A DNA stretch of 64,000 nucleotides from Stutzerimonas stutzeri RCH2 (GCF_000327065.1 NC_019936.1:4430001-4494000); one strand, 5' to 3'; shown: positions 35,207-47,015, counted from the stretch's first letter. The notes: generated from the sequence alone by a model not told the origin. Translations and numbers: made by a program.

Positions 35207-37270
35207 ATGATCCTCCGCCTTCACCCGCTTGCCCTGGCCTGCCTGGCCGTCAGCACCACCTCCGCCCTCGCCGCTCCGCTGGAATTGCAGGAAACCGTCG
35301 TCACTGCCAAGGGCTACGAGGCCGCGACGCAGGACATTCCGCAAGCCATCGAAGTCCTGCAAGCACAGCCGACTGAAACGGCCGCGCCGGCCGGCAGCCT
35401 GTTCCGTGGCAAGCCGGGCCTGGCCGTGCACAGCGATGGCGCTTGGGGCCAGAACCCGGTCCTGCGCGGCATGAAGAAGGAAAGCGTGGTGCTGATGGTC
35501 GACGGCGTGCGGGTCAATTCCGGCCAGCCGCAAGGCTCGCTGGCATCCATGCTCGATCTCGGTCTGCTGGAACGCGCCGAGGTGGTCAAGGGTCCGGGCT
35601 CGGTGCTCTACGGCAGCGGCGCCATGGGCGGGGTGGTCAACCTGATCACGCCACAACCACGCTTCACCGAACAAGACGAACGCAGCGGACATTTCTCCAG
35701 CAGCGCCAGCAGCGTCGACAAGGGCTTCACCGGCGCTACGCTGCTGCGCGACTCCAGCAGCGATCATGCGCTGGTGCTGGGCGTTGCCGGGCGCAAGGTC
35801 AACGACTACAAAAGCCCCAACGGTACCGAAGAGAACACCGGCTACAGCTCCGATACCCTGCTGTTCAAGTACAAGCAGCGCCTGGCCGAGGATGTCAGCG
35901 TCAACCTGAACGTCCAGCGCCACACCGATCGTGACGTCTGGTACCCGGGCTCGGCGCGTACCGGTGGCCAGCCGGGCGGCGCCGGCATCCCGGCACCGCT
36001 CGGCACCGCGACCATCCATTCGCCGGAACAACAGCGCGAGCTATTCCAGATCGGCCTGGAGAACGGCCTCGGTGAAGGTACTCTGACCACCGAGCTCTAT
36101 CGTCAGGAGGTCTACCGGGAGATCCGTGCCTACTCGGAGCGCCTCGACCGCGACTATGTACGCAACAACGTCAGCTTCATCACCCACGGACTGCGCTCGA
36201 GCTGGGTAGTACCGGTCGCCGATCACCTGCTGACGGTGGGCGTCGACGGCTGGAAGATGACCGGCGATCCGGAGCGCTATGTGGATGGCCCGCCGGCCTT
36301 CAACAACAACCAGCGCAACGACCCCTTCAAGGATGCCGAGATCGAGTCCTACGGACTGTTCGTGCAGGACGAATTCGACCTCGGTCAGACGCGCCTCACC
36401 GCCGGCGCCCGTTACGACCGCATCAGCGCAGACGCCCGCGCTAAAGGCAATGGTCCTTCATTTACAACCAGCGGCCTGGACAGCACCGACCACAACCTGT
36501 CGTGGTCGCTGGGCGCGCTGCATCCGTTGACTGACACCCTCAACCTCTACGCCAACGTCGGCCAGGCCTACCGCGCCGCCGACATGCGCGAGCGCTACGA
36601 CGACGCCCCGCGCGGCGACGGCTACTTCCACGTCGGCAACCCGCAGCTGGACCCGGAGCGTTCCACCAGCTTCGAGCTTGGCCTCAAGGGTAACGATGGC
36701 GATTTCACCTATCAACTGGCGGCCTTCCACACCCGCATCGACGACTACATCGCCGGCCGCGTGACCGGCACCAACGCGCCCAACGGGCTGCCGATCAAGC
36801 GCACCGAAAACCTCGACAAAGTGGTGATCTACGGCCTCGAAGGCAGCGCCAGCAAGGGCGTCGGCGCCTTCGTGGTGGACGGCAGCTTCACCTGGCTGCG
36901 CGGCGAGAACAAACAGGACGACGAACCACTGCACCAGATGCCGGCCCACGAGTTGACCCTGGGCATCGGCCAGCCAGCCGAGCGCGGCCTCTACTGGCAT
37001 GCCCAGCTGCGCGCGGTCGCCGAGCAGGATCGTGTGGCGACCGAGTTCACCCGCGGTGGCGAGGACCGCACCGCAGGCTTCGTTACCGCCGATGCCAGCC
37101 TCGGCTGGGGCTTCGGCAAGATCGGCGTGCTGCAGACCGCCAATCTAGACACGCGCCTGAGCAACCTGTTCGACAAGGCCTACCACGAGCATCTGACTGA
37201 CGGCATCAGCGGCAACGAACTGCAAGCGCCTGGGCGCGGCATCACCGTCGCGCTGAGCGGGAGCTTCTGA
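35207..37270 (+). CDS. TonB-dependent outer-membrane receptor
   Basis: A 687-residue receptor with signal peptide (cut after A-L-A, about residue 24), TonB-box-like 'LQETVVTAKG', a plug domain ('SVVLMVDGVRVNSGQPQGSLASMLDLGLLERAEVVKGPGSVLYGSGAMGGVVNLITP') and a 22-strand-type barrel ending in Phe. Around residues 460-490 'YRAADMRERY' and 'YFHVGNPQLDPE' resemble the FRAP and NPNL boxes of haem receptors with an intervening His, but such sequences also occur in other receptors. The ligand is unknown: haem, a metallophore or a small metal complex are options. It is first in a five-gene operon; the stop shares one base with the next start. GGGAG ribosome site. Confidence 0.93.
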   Translation: MILRLHPLALACLAVSTTSALAAPLELQETVVTAKGYEAATQDIPQAIEVLQAQPTETAAPAGSLFRGKPGLAVHSDGAWGQNPVLRGMKKESVVLMVDGVRVNSGQPQGSLASMLDLGLLERAEVVKGPGSVLYGSGAMGGVVNLITPQPRFTEQDERSGHFSSSASSVDKGFTGATLLRDSSSDHALVLGVAGRKVNDYKSPNGTEENTGYSSDTLLFKYKQRLAEDVSVNLNVQRHTDRDVWYPGSARTGGQPGGAGIPAPLGTATIHSPEQQRELFQIGLENGLGEGTLTTELYRQEVYREIRAYSERLDRDYVRNNVSFITHGLRSSWVVPVADHLLTVGVDGWKMTGDPERYVDGPPAFNNNQRNDPFKDAEIESYGLFVQDEFDLGQTRLTAGARYDRISADARAKGNGPSFTTSGLDSTDHNLSWSLGALHPLTDTLNLYANVGQAYRAADMRERYDDAPRGDGYFHVGNPQLDPERSTSFELGLKGNDGDFTYQLAAFHTRIDDYIAGRVTGTNAPNGLPIKRTENLDKVVIYGLEGSASKGVGAFVVDGSFTWLRGENKQDDEPLHQMPAHELTLGIGQPAERGLYWHAQLRAVAEQDRVATEFTRGGEDRTAGFVTADASLGWGFGKIGVLQTANLDTRLSNLFDKAYHEHLTDGISGNELQAPGRGITVALSGSF

Positions 37271-38262
37271 TGCTGCGCCACCTACTGATGGCCGTTCTGC
37301 TGGTGGCTGGAGCACCAGCGCTGGCGGACAAGCTGCCGCGCCTGGTCCTGGCCGGCCCATCGTCATCGGTGTCTAACCCGCTGATCCACATGGTCGAATC
37401 CGGCGCGCTGGACGACCTGGCGGACAAGGTGGAATTCGTCAGCTGGCGCGATCCCGACCAGCTGCGTCTGCTGGCGCTGAACGAGCAGGCAGACGTGCTG
37501 GCCATGCCGGTCAACGTCGCCGCCAACCTGTACAACCGCGGCGCCAAGCTGCGCATGCTCAACGTTTCGACCTGGGGCTTGCTCTGGCTGGTATCCCGCG
37601 AGCAGGGCCTGAGCACCCTCGACGACCTGCGCGGCAAGGAAATCGCCATGCCGTTCCGCGGCGACATGCCGGACATCCTCTTCGGCCTGCTGGCCGAGCG
37701 TGCCGGCATTGATGTGCGCAAGGACCTGCGTTTGCGCTACGTCGCCACCCCGATCGACGCCATGCAGCTATTGCTGATGCGTCGTACCGACCATGCCCTG
37801 CTGGCCGAGCCGGCCATCTCCATGGCCCTGCGCAAGGCCAGCGAAGGACCGCTGGGGCTGGTTGCGCCGGATCTGTATCGCAGTGTCGACCTGCAACAGG
37901 AGTGGGGCCGCCTGCTGCAACGCGAAGCACGCATCCCGCAGGCTGGCATCGCGCTGATGGCCAGCGTGAAGGACCAGCCGCAGATCGCCGCACGGATTGC
38001 CCAGGCCTACGCCGACTCGCTGCAATGGTGCAGCGCCAACGCCGAACGCTGCGGGCAGCTGGTCGCCAAGCATCTGCCGATGCTCAGCGCCGAAGCGGTA
38101 ACCGACTCATTGGCCGTGGCGCAGATGGACGCAGTGCCCGCCGCCGACGCACGGGTGGAAGTCGAGTATCTGTTCGAGCTGCTGTTGCAAAAGAATCCAG
38201 CGCTGATCGGCGGCAAGCTGCCGGCCGATGACTTCTACTCGCCAGTCAGCGATCAGCCATGA
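37270..38262 (+). CDS. ABC transporter periplasmic binding protein, NitT/TauT type
   Basis: A 330-residue protein with signal peptide (cut near A-P-A-L-A, residue 19). The mature part follows the NMT1/SsuA-like pattern: an early 'SNPLIHMVESGALDDLADKVEFVSWRDPDQLRLLALNEQADVLAMPVNVAANLYNRG', then 'LRGKEIAMPFRGDMPDILFGLLAERAGID' and 'RRTDHALLAEPAISMAL'. These receptors bind small organic molecules (sulfonates, nitrate, thiamin precursors); pairing with a TonB receptor is unusual. Two Cys lie at 'QWCSANAERCG'. Start overlaps the receptor stop by one base. Ligand unknown. Confidence 0.85.
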   Translation: MLRHLLMAVLLVAGAPALADKLPRLVLAGPSSSVSNPLIHMVESGALDDLADKVEFVSWRDPDQLRLLALNEQADVLAMPVNVAANLYNRGAKLRMLNVSTWGLLWLVSREQGLSTLDDLRGKEIAMPFRGDMPDILFGLLAERAGIDVRKDLRLRYVATPIDAMQLLLMRRTDHALLAEPAISMALRKASEGPLGLVAPDLYRSVDLQQEWGRLLQREARIPQAGIALMASVKDQPQIAARIAQAYADSLQWCSANAERCGQLVAKHLPMLSAEAVTDSLAVAQMDAVPAADARVEVEYLFELLLQKNPALIGGKLPADDFYSPVSDQP

Positions 38263-39050
38263 GCCTCCTGCGCAGCTGGCTGGCCGGCCTGCCCGGCTAT
38301 CTGTGGAGCGGCTGGGGCGCACTGGCCAGCCTGTTTCTGCTGCTGGCGGGCTGGGAGGCAGTGGCCAGTCAATATGGCGCGCTGGTGCTGCCTACGCCGC
38401 TGGAGACCTTTGTCCGCCTGCTCCAGCTGATCGATGAAGGTGCCGCCTGGCCGGAGTTGCTGGCCACCAGTCGCCGGGCTCTGCTCGGTTTTACCTTGTC
38501 CGTAGTGGTCGGCAGCGTGCTCGGGCTCGCCGCCGGTGTCTCCATGACCGCCTCGATGATGGCGCGGCCGCTGGTCACCGTGCTCATGGGCATGCCACCA
38601 ATCGCGTGGCTGGTACTGGCGATGCTCTGGTTCGGCGCCAGTGACGGCACCCCGGTGTTCACCGTGTTCATCGCCAGCTTTCCGCTGGTGTTCGTCGGCG
38701 CACTGCAAGGCACCCGCACGCTGGACAACCAGCTCAAGGACATGGCCCTGGCATTCCGCCTGCCGCGGCGGATGCTGTTGCTCGATGTCTATCTGCCGCA
38801 CGTCGTTTCCTACCTGTTCCCCGCCTGGATCACCGCGCTCGCCATGGCCTGGAAGATCGTGGTGATGGCCGAACTGCTCGCCACCCAGGACGGCGTCGGC
38901 GCCGCGCTGGCGGTGTCGCGCTCGCACCTCGATACCAGCGCGACCATGGCCTGGATCACCGCGGTGGTCGGCCTGCTGCTGGCGGTGGAGTATCTGCTGC
39001 TGGAACCGATCAAGCGCGAAGTCGAGCGCTGGCGCGAGGTGTCTTCATGA
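38259..39050 (+). CDS. ABC transporter permease, SsuC/TauC type
   Basis: A 263-residue inner-membrane permease with about six helices. The EAA loop reads roughly 'GTRTLDNQLKDMALAFRLPRRMLLLDVYLPHVVSYL' (~residues 150-185), followed by 'AWKIVVMAELLATQDGVGAALAVSR', the pattern of SsuC/TauC permeases. It would form a homodimeric pore with the binding protein and ATPase encoded around it. Overlaps both neighbours by four bases (ATGA). Confidence 0.9.
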   Translation: MSLLRSWLAGLPGYLWSGWGALASLFLLLAGWEAVASQYGALVLPTPLETFVRLLQLIDEGAAWPELLATSRRALLGFTLSVVVGSVLGLAAGVSMTASMMARPLVTVLMGMPPIAWLVLAMLWFGASDGTPVFTVFIASFPLVFVGALQGTRTLDNQLKDMALAFRLPRRMLLLDVYLPHVVSYLFPAWITALAMAWKIVVMAELLATQDGVGAALAVSRSHLDTSATMAWITAVVGLLLAVEYLLLEPIKREVERWREVSS

Positions 39051-39871
39051 CGCAATTGCACATCCACGGCCTGGCCCACGCGTTCGGCCGCGACGAGATC
39101 TTCAGCGGCATCGACTTCAACCTGGCGGCGGGTGAAGTGGTCGCCCTGGTCGGCCCCTCCGGCTGCGGCAAGACCACCCTGCTGCACCTCTGTGCCGGGC
39201 TGCTGGACGTGCAGGAAGGACGCATCGACAACGGCTTCGGCAACCCCGCCAGCATGTTCCAGCAACCGCGGCTGCTGCCGTGGAAAACCACGCTCGACAA
39301 CATCGCCCTGGGGCTCAAGGCGGCAGGCATGCCGCGGCAGCAACGCCTGCAGCAGGCCAGCTCCCTCGCGCTGCGCCTGGGCTTGGCTACTGGCGATCTC
39401 GGCAAGTTTCCGCACCAGCTTTCCGGCGGCATGCAGAGCCGCGTGTCCCTGGCGCGGGCGCTGGTGCTGCAACCGGATCTGCTGCTGCTTGACGAACCCT
39501 TTGCCGCGCTGGATATCGGCCTCAAGGAAGACCTTTATGCCCTGCTGCTGGCCGAGCAGGCCGCACGCGGCATGGGCGTGCTGATGGTCACCCACGACCT
39601 GATGGAAGCCGTGCGCCTGGCCGACCGCATTCTGGTCATGGCAGCGGCACCAGGGCGCATCGTCAGCCATCTGGAACTGGATCTGCCATCCGTGCAGCGC
39701 AGCGATATCTGGATCTATCAGCACACCGCCGAACTGCTGCAGTTGCCGGCGGTGCGAGAGAGCTTCGGCCTGGCCAGCCGCGCGCCGCAGACCTTGCCGC
39801 ACAGCAACAGGGCAACCCTGCAAGAGACGACGGTTCCCCTCACCGCCAGCAGAGCGCGCTCACGATGCTGA
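39047..39871 (+). CDS. ABC transporter ATPase, SsuB/TauB type
   Basis: A 274-residue ATPase: Walker A 'GPSGCGKTT', Q-loop 'MFQQPRLLPWKT' (the L-L-P-W sequence is typical of nitrate/sulfonate importers), signature 'LSGGMQSRVSLARAL', Walker B 'LLLLDEPFAALD' and 'VLMVTHDLMEAVRLADRI'. About 50 residues follow the core, ending in a Thr/Arg-rich tail of uncertain value. It overlaps the permease stop by four bases and the nnrS start by seven. Confidence 0.92.
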   Translation: MTQLHIHGLAHAFGRDEIFSGIDFNLAAGEVVALVGPSGCGKTTLLHLCAGLLDVQEGRIDNGFGNPASMFQQPRLLPWKTTLDNIALGLKAAGMPRQQRLQQASSLALRLGLATGDLGKFPHQLSGGMQSRVSLARALVLQPDLLLLDEPFAALDIGLKEDLYALLLAEQAARGMGVLMVTHDLMEAVRLADRILVMAAAPGRIVSHLELDLPSVQRSDIWIYQHTAELLQLPAVRESFGLASRAPQTLPHSNRATLQETTVPLTASRARSRC

Positions 39872-41121
39872 AGTCCTTATCACCGCGACTCACCGCCTGG
39901 CCGTTGCTGCTATGCAGCTTCCGTCCGCTGTTTCTCTCCACCGTACTGCTGGCCGTGGCCGGCATCGCACTCTGGCTGGGCTTTCTCGGGTTCGGGTTGC
40001 CGCTGCCAAGCGTGCCGGGTGGGCCAATGGTCTGGCATGCCCACGAGATGCTGCTCGGCTTTGGCCTTGCGGCAGTCGCCGGCTTCGTCCTCACCGCGGT
40101 GCCGGAATTTACCTCCACCGCGGCATTCGGTAGGCAGGTAGGTTTCGGCTTTCTACTGCTGTGGCTAGCGGCTCGGCTGAGCTTCTGGCTTTCCGGCGTC
40201 CTCGGGCCGTGGCCGTCGGCGCTGTTCAACAGTGCCTTCGCCATCGCCCTGCTTGTGCTGCTCGCACCGCGCCTACTCGGTGATCCGTTGCGCCGGCAGT
40301 ACGGCTTCTTCGGCGGACTCGTCGCGCTGGCGCTGGTGACTGTCGGCTTCAATATCGATGCCGTCAGCGGCCAGTACCCGATGCGCTGGCTGCATGCGAC
40401 GGTCGGCGTGATGATGGTGCTGATCGTGGTGGCCATGAGCCGAATCTCCATGCGCATCCTCAACGATGCCATCCAGGCACGCCGGGATGCCGGCCATGAA
40501 GTGGACGAGGACTACCGCGCGCGGCCGCCACGGCGCAACCTGGCGATCTTCTGCATCAGCCTGTTCAGCCTTGCCGAATGGCTGGCTCTGCCGGCCCCGC
40601 TGAACGGCTGGCTGGCCCTGGCCGCAACCGCCGCCATGTTCAACCTGCTCAACGACTGGCACATCGGCCGCGCGTTGCTGGAACGCTGGGCGCTGATGCT
40701 CTACAGCGTCTACTGGCTGATGGCGCTGGGCTATGGCGCGCTGGGCGTATCACTGCTCGTCGACGGTTACGCCAGCAGCGCGGGTCGTCATCTGCTGACA
40801 GTCGGGGCCATGGGCGTGTCGATTCTCGCGGTGCTGTGCATCGCCGGGCGTACCCACAGCGGTTATGCGCTGGATCAACGGCCATGGGTGCCGATCGCCA
40901 CCGGCCTGCTGGTACTTGCTGCGCTGCTGCGTGCCAGTGCGGGGCTGCCGGGCGCGCCCGTGCCGCTGCTGAACATGCTCGCCGGGCTCGGTTGGCTGAC
41001 TGCCTTTGCCCTGGCGTTACGCTACCTGGCACCGATCTGGCTGCGCCCGCGCCCGGATGGTGGTGCGGGATGCGACGAGCCACAGGACGAACACAGCATG
41101 GGGTCGGGTTGCCGGACCTGA
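39865..41121 (+). CDS. nnrS: NnrS-family haem/copper membrane protein
   Basis: A 418-residue polytopic protein with about 12 helices. The NnrS hallmarks 'GPMVWHAHEMLLGFGLAAVAGFVLTAVPEFT' (~residues 53-83) and 'MRWLHATVGVMMVLIVVAMSRIS' are clear; their His residues bind haem or copper in studied members. NnrS proteins protect against nitric oxide and nitrosative stress and often accompany denitrification genes. Its position as last gene of a TonB/ABC operon is notable. The start at 39865 overlaps the ATPase gene by seven bases. The hydrophilic tail has Cys residues (C-D-E-P, G-C-R-T). A strong bidirectional terminator follows 150 bases later. Confidence 0.92.
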   Translation: MLKSLSPRLTAWPLLLCSFRPLFLSTVLLAVAGIALWLGFLGFGLPLPSVPGGPMVWHAHEMLLGFGLAAVAGFVLTAVPEFTSTAAFGRQVGFGFLLLWLAARLSFWLSGVLGPWPSALFNSAFAIALLVLLAPRLLGDPLRRQYGFFGGLVALALVTVGFNIDAVSGQYPMRWLHATVGVMMVLIVVAMSRISMRILNDAIQARRDAGHEVDEDYRARPPRRNLAIFCISLFSLAEWLALPAPLNGWLALAATAAMFNLLNDWHIGRALLERWALMLYSVYWLMALGYGALGVSLLVDGYASSAGRHLLTVGAMGVSILAVLCIAGRTHSGYALDQRPWVPIATGLLVLAALLRASAGLPGAPVPLLNMLAGLGWLTAFALALRYLAPIWLRPRPDGGAGCDEPQDEHSMGSGCRT

Positions 41122-41208
41122 GCGGTGATCGGCGCCTTACGAGATATTCATTGCAGGAGAGCAGCCAACCGAGCCATGAATGCGCACTCGGCGCCGGAAA
41201 GGCACGGC

Positions 41209-41239
41209 GGTGGATAAGCTTCGCGTTATCCACCCTACG
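41209..41239. repeat. REP-like hairpin, copy 1 (GGTGGATAA...TTATCCACC-CTACG)
   Basis: Nine-base perfect arms (41209-41217, 41226-41234) around GCTTCGCG, followed by CTACG. A related copy ends at 48506. The motif recalls dispersed hairpins with a CCCTACG end seen in pseudomonad intergenic regions. It sits between nnrS and the converging spuH, 32 bases before the terminator. Confidence 0.6.
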
Positions 41240-41270
41240 GCTCCAGCGCAATTGCGGGACGGACTACCTG

Positions 41271-41306
41271 AAACGAAAAGGGCGCATCAATGCGCCCTTT
41301 TCGTTT
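41271..41306. terminator. bidirectional rho-independent terminator between nnrS and spuH
   Basis: A 16-bp perfect stem (41271-41286 / 41291-41306) with loop TCAA, GC-rich inside and A/T-rich outside (AAACGAAAAG... and ...CTTTTCGTTTT). The T-rich run is present on both strands, so it can end both converging operons. Confidence 0.95.
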
Positions 41307-41323
41307 TGCGGCTCAGACCATCC

Positions 41324-42226
41324 TCAACTATGCGCCGAGGGCGGTATCAGCACCTTGCGGCTGTCGATCACCTGACGCCAGGTGGACTTGCCAGTGGTTT
41401 CATCCATCGCCTGCTGCATCGCGCGGACGCGGCGCTTCTCGGCGCGGCGGGTGAGGTACCAGGCCAGGAAGGTCGCCAGCGACACGCTGAGCAGGATCAG
41501 GCTGGCCACCGCGTTGATCTCCGGTTTCACGCCCAGGCGCACGGCGGAGAAGATCTCCATCGGCAGGGTGGTCGAGCCGGGACCGGAGACGAAGCTCGCC
41601 AGCACCAGATCGTCCAGCGACAGGGCGAAGGAGAGCATGCCGCCAGCGGCCAGCGACGGCGCGATCATCGGCATGGTGATCAGGAAGAACACCTTCCACG
41701 GCCGTGCGCCGAGGTCCATCGCCGCTTCCTCGATGGACAGGTCCAGCTCACGCAGGCGCGCCATCACCACCACCGCGACGTAGGCCGAGCAGAAGGTGGT
41801 GTGCGCGATCCAGATCGTCACCAGGCCGCGCTGGGCCGGCCAGCCGACCAGTTGCGCCATGGCGACGAACAACAGCAGCAAGGACAGACCGGTGATCACC
41901 TCGGGCATTACCAGCGGTGCGGTAACCAGACCACCGAACAGCGTGCGGCCGCGAAACACCGGGATACGCGTGAGCACGAAAGCCGCCATGGTGCCCAGCG
42001 CCACCGCGGCGACCGCGGTATAGGCCGCGACTTCCAGCGAACGCATCACCGCACCCATCAGCTGCGAGTTGTCGAGCAGCCCGGCGTACCACTTCAGCGA
42101 CCAGCCACCCCATACCGTCACCAGCCGCGAGGCGTTGAACGAGTAGATGACCAGAATCACCATTGGGAGGTAGATGAACAGCAACCCGAGCACCAGGATC
42201 AGATTGGAAAAGCTCCAGCGCCTCAT
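41324..42226 (-). CDS. spuH: polyamine ABC transporter permease SpuH (PotI-like)
   Basis: A 300-residue inner-membrane permease with six helices and the EAA motif '[30 protein letters not shown]' (~residues 165-195), followed by '[28 protein letters not shown]', a PotI/PotC signature. It forms the pore for spermidine and putrescine uptake with SpuG. The hydrophilic C-terminal ~45 residues are longer than in E. coli PotI. Last gene of the spu operon; its start overlaps the spuG stop by four bases. Confidence 0.93.
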   Translation of the reverse strand: MRRWSFSNLILVLGLLFIYLPMVILVIYSFNASRLVTVWGGWSLKWYAGLLDNSQLMGAVMRSLEVAAYTAVAAVALGTMAAFVLTRIPVFRGRTLFGGLVTAPLVMPEVITGLSLLLLFVAMAQLVGWPAQRGLVTIWIAHTTFCSAYVAVVVMARLRELDLSIEEAAMDLGARPWKVFFLITMPMIAPSLAAGGMLSFALSLDDLVLASFVSGPGSTTLPMEIFSAVRLGVKPEINAVASLILLSVSLATFLAWYLTRRAEKRRVRAMQQAMDETTGKSTWRQVIDSRKVLIPPSAHS

Positions 42227-43119
42227 AGCTTGCCCTCCAGTTCCTTGGCTTGGTTGCGGTTGAACAGGATGATCGGGATCAGCAGGATCGCCAGCATCAC
42301 CACCGCCAGCGCCGAGGCCACCGGCCAGTCACGGTTGTTGAAGAACTCCTGCCACAGCACTTTGCCGATCATCAGTGTCTCCGGGCCGCCGAGCAGCTCG
42401 GGGATGACGAACTCGCCCACCACCGGGATGAACACCAGCATGCAGCCGGCGATGATGCCGTTCTTCGACAGCGGCACGGTGATCTTCCAGAAGCTGGTGA
42501 GGTTGCGCGCGCCCAGGTCGGAGGCAGCCTCCAGCAGGCTCGGGTCGTGCTTCACCAGGTTGGCGTAGAGCGGCAGGATCATGAACGGCAGGTAGGAATA
42601 GACCACTCCGATATACACGGCGATATCGGTGTTGAGGATCTGCAGCGGTGTGTCGATCAGCCCCATGCCGAGCAGCAGGCTATTGAGCAGGCCGTTGCTG
42701 CTGAGGATGCCCATCCAGGCGTAAACGCGGATCAGGATGGCGGTCCAGGTCGGCATCATGATCAGCAGCAGGAACACCGTCTGCAGATCCTTGCGCGCCC
42801 GGGCGATCGCATAGGCCATGGGATAGCCGATCAGCAGGCAGAGCAGCGTGCTGAAGAAGGCGATCCTCAGCGAGCCCAGATACGCCGCCAGATACAACTC
42901 GTCTTCACTGAGGAAGATGTAGTTGCCGAGATTGATCAGTACCTGCAGCTGCTGGTCGGCGTAGGCGAAGATGTCGGTATATGGCGGTATCGCCACATCG
43001 GCTTCGGCGAAGCTGATCTTCAGCACGATGGCGAACGGCAGCAGGAAGAAAAGGAACAGCCAGAGGAAGGGCACGCCGATGACCAGTCGGCGCCCGCTAT
43101 TCAACGGCGAGCGCTTCAT
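42223..43119 (-). CDS. spuG: polyamine ABC transporter permease SpuG (PotH-like)
   Basis: A 298-residue permease with six helices: an N-terminal helix 'LVIGVPFLWLFLFFLLPFAIVLKISF', 'PTWTAILIRVYAWMGILSSNGLLN' and the coupling loop 'LLEAASDLGARNLTSFWKITVPLSKNGIIAG', then 'GEFVIPELLGGPETLMIGKVLWQEFFNNRDWPVASAL', which is typical of PotH/PotB. It partners SpuH and the ATPase SpuF. Start overlaps the spuF stop by four bases. Confidence 0.94.
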   Translation of the reverse strand: MKRSPLNSGRRLVIGVPFLWLFLFFLLPFAIVLKISFAEADVAIPPYTDIFAYADQQLQVLINLGNYIFLSEDELYLAAYLGSLRIAFFSTLLCLLIGYPMAYAIARARKDLQTVFLLLIMMPTWTAILIRVYAWMGILSSNGLLNSLLLGMGLIDTPLQILNTDIAVYIGVVYSYLPFMILPLYANLVKHDPSLLEAASDLGARNLTSFWKITVPLSKNGIIAGCMLVFIPVVGEFVIPELLGGPETLMIGKVLWQEFFNNRDWPVASALAVVMLAILLIPIILFNRNQAKELEGKL

Positions 43120-44267
43120 GCCTGCAGCACCACGCCGCTGTCATCCCACCAGTAGACGTACACCTCTTCCTCCCAGGTTGGCAGCTTCACGTGGCGCTCG
43201 GTGTTGGCCATGAAGGCCTGCAGCACACCGCCGGACGGCAGCTTGATGTAGTACACCGAATGGCCGCCAAGATAGGCGATGTCGTGGACGACGCCCTTGG
43301 CCCAGTTGTAGCCAGGGCGCTCCAGTTCCGGCAGTTCGGTGCCGATCAGTAGCTTTTCCGGGCGAATCGCGTAGGTGATCTGCTTGTCTTCGGCACGGGT
43401 GCTGATGCCGTGACCGACATAGATCGGATTTTCCAGGCCTGGGCTGGCGATGACGGCGTGGTCGCCCATGTCTTCGATCAGCTCGCCATCGAACAGGTTG
43501 ACGTTGCCGATGAACTCGCAGACCAGCCGGCTCGCCGGGGTTTCGTAGATGTCCATCGGGCTGCCGACCTGGGCGATCCAGCCGAGATGCATGATGGCGA
43601 TGCGTTCGGCCATGGTCATGGCCTCCTCCTGGTCGTGGGTGACCATCACGCAGGTCACGCCAACGCGCTCGATGATCTGCACCAGCTCCAGCTGCATCTG
43701 CGAGCGCAGCTTCTTGTCCAGAGCGCCCATCGGCTCGTCGAGCAGCAGCAGCTTCGGGCGCTTGGCCAGCGAGCGCGCCAGGGCGACGCGCTGGCGCTGC
43801 CCGCCCGACAGCTGATGCGGCTTGCGCTTGGCGTACTGGGTCATCTGCACCAGGCCGAGCATTTCCTTGACCCGCTCCTCGATCTCCGCCTTGGGCAGAC
43901 CGTCCTGCTTGAGGCCGAAGGCGATGTTCTGCTCCACGGTCATGTGCGGGAACAGCGCGTAGGATTGGAACATCATGTTGATCGGCCGCTCGTAGGGCGG
44001 CATGTCGGTGATGTCCTGGCCATCGAGGAAGATGCGCCCCTCGGTGGGCCGCTCGAAGCCGGCGAGCATACGCAGCAGGGTCGACTTGCCCGAGCCGGAG
44101 CCGCCGAGCAGCGCGAAGATCTCGCCCTGATGGATGCTCAGCGACACGTCATCGACCGCCACCGTTTCGTCGAACTTCTTGGTGACCCGGTCGATCTTGA
44201 GCAGCACCTGCTTGTTCTTGCTCTGGCCACTGAGGGCTTTCTTGTAGGCGCTGGAGGCAACGGCCAT
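43116..44267 (-). CDS. spuF: polyamine ABC transporter ATPase SpuF (PotG/PotA-like)
   Basis: A 383-residue ATPase energising polyamine import. Walker A 'GGSGSGKST', Q-loop 'MMFQSYALFPHMTVEQN', signature 'LSGGQRQRVALARSL', Walker B 'LLLLDEPMGALDKKLR', 'VTHDQEEAMTMAERIAIM', and a C-terminal TOBE regulatory domain (about 280-383). I chose ATG 44267 because a GGGAG site precedes it and 'VLLKIDRVTKKFDETVAVDDVSL' starts the domain soon after; an in-frame extension further upstream is Arg/Pro-rich and not family-like. Confidence 0.95.
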   Translation of the reverse strand: MAVASSAYKKALSGQSKNKQVLLKIDRVTKKFDETVAVDDVSLSIHQGEIFALLGGSGSGKSTLLRMLAGFERPTEGRIFLDGQDITDMPPYERPINMMFQSYALFPHMTVEQNIAFGLKQDGLPKAEIEERVKEMLGLVQMTQYAKRKPHQLSGGQRQRVALARSLAKRPKLLLLDEPMGALDKKLRSQMQLELVQIIERVGVTCVMVTHDQEEAMTMAERIAIMHLGWIAQVGSPMDIYETPASRLVCEFIGNVNLFDGELIEDMGDHAVIASPGLENPIYVGHGISTRAEDKQITYAIRPEKLLIGTELPELERPGYNWAKGVVHDIAYLGGHSVYYIKLPSGGVLQAFMANTERHVKLPTWEEEVYVYWWDDSGVVLQA

Positions 44268-44328
44268 GCGCGAACTCCCGAAATGAAAAAGGTTGGCCGG
44301 CCTGAGCCGGGTATCTAGTGGTCGTTGC

Positions 44329-44359
44329 AACGAGCGCGTCACCGGACGCGCCCCTCGTT
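44329..44359 (-). promoter_or_regulatory. intercistronic hairpin between spuE and spuF
   Basis: Inner 7-bp perfect stem GCGCGTC (44334-44340) / GACGCGC (44345-44351) with loop ACCG, extended by AACGA/TCGTT outside a CCC bulge. No T run follows on the minus strand, so it is more likely to protect the 3' end of the binding-protein message or to slow polymerase than to terminate. Confidence 0.5.
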
Positions 44360-44417
44360 CAGCCCGCCCCGCTTCGTCCTCGCAGCACCGTGGACGCAAT
44401 GGGACGGACTGCGGGAT

Positions 44418-45581
<1,164 letters not shown>

Positions 45582-45723
45582 TCAACAGATTTGGTGTAAT
45601 TGCCGGTGCAGTGGCGGGAATGAGCGGGAAACCTGAACCGCCGCCGGACGCTTTCGCATTGCCATTCCGCGCAACGCCCGCCCCGGCACGCAACCGGGAC
45701 GGTGGTGGTTGACCGGCCTCCCC

Positions 45724-45755
45724 TGTCGGGTACGCATGCCTGATGCGACCCGACA
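45724..45755 (-). promoter_or_regulatory. intercistronic hairpin between spuD and spuE
   Basis: Stem TGTCGGGT + CGCAT (45724-45731, 45733-45737) pairs with ATGCG + ACCCGACA (45743-45755) with one bulged A and loop GCCTG: 13 bp in all. It begins 13 bases after the spuD stop on the minus strand and lacks a T run. Most likely it stabilises spuD mRNA or partly attenuates. The rest of this 264-base gap shows no gene. Confidence 0.6.
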
Positions 45756-45767
45756 CGAGCGGCTGAA

Positions 45768-47015
<1,248 letters not shown>

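Noticed and set aside
35207..37270. Assignment of the TonB receptor as a copper (OprC/NosA) or haem receptor
   Set aside because: It lacks the Met/His-rich stretches expected for OprC/NosA, and the FRAP/NPNL-like segment is too general to fix haem as ligand.
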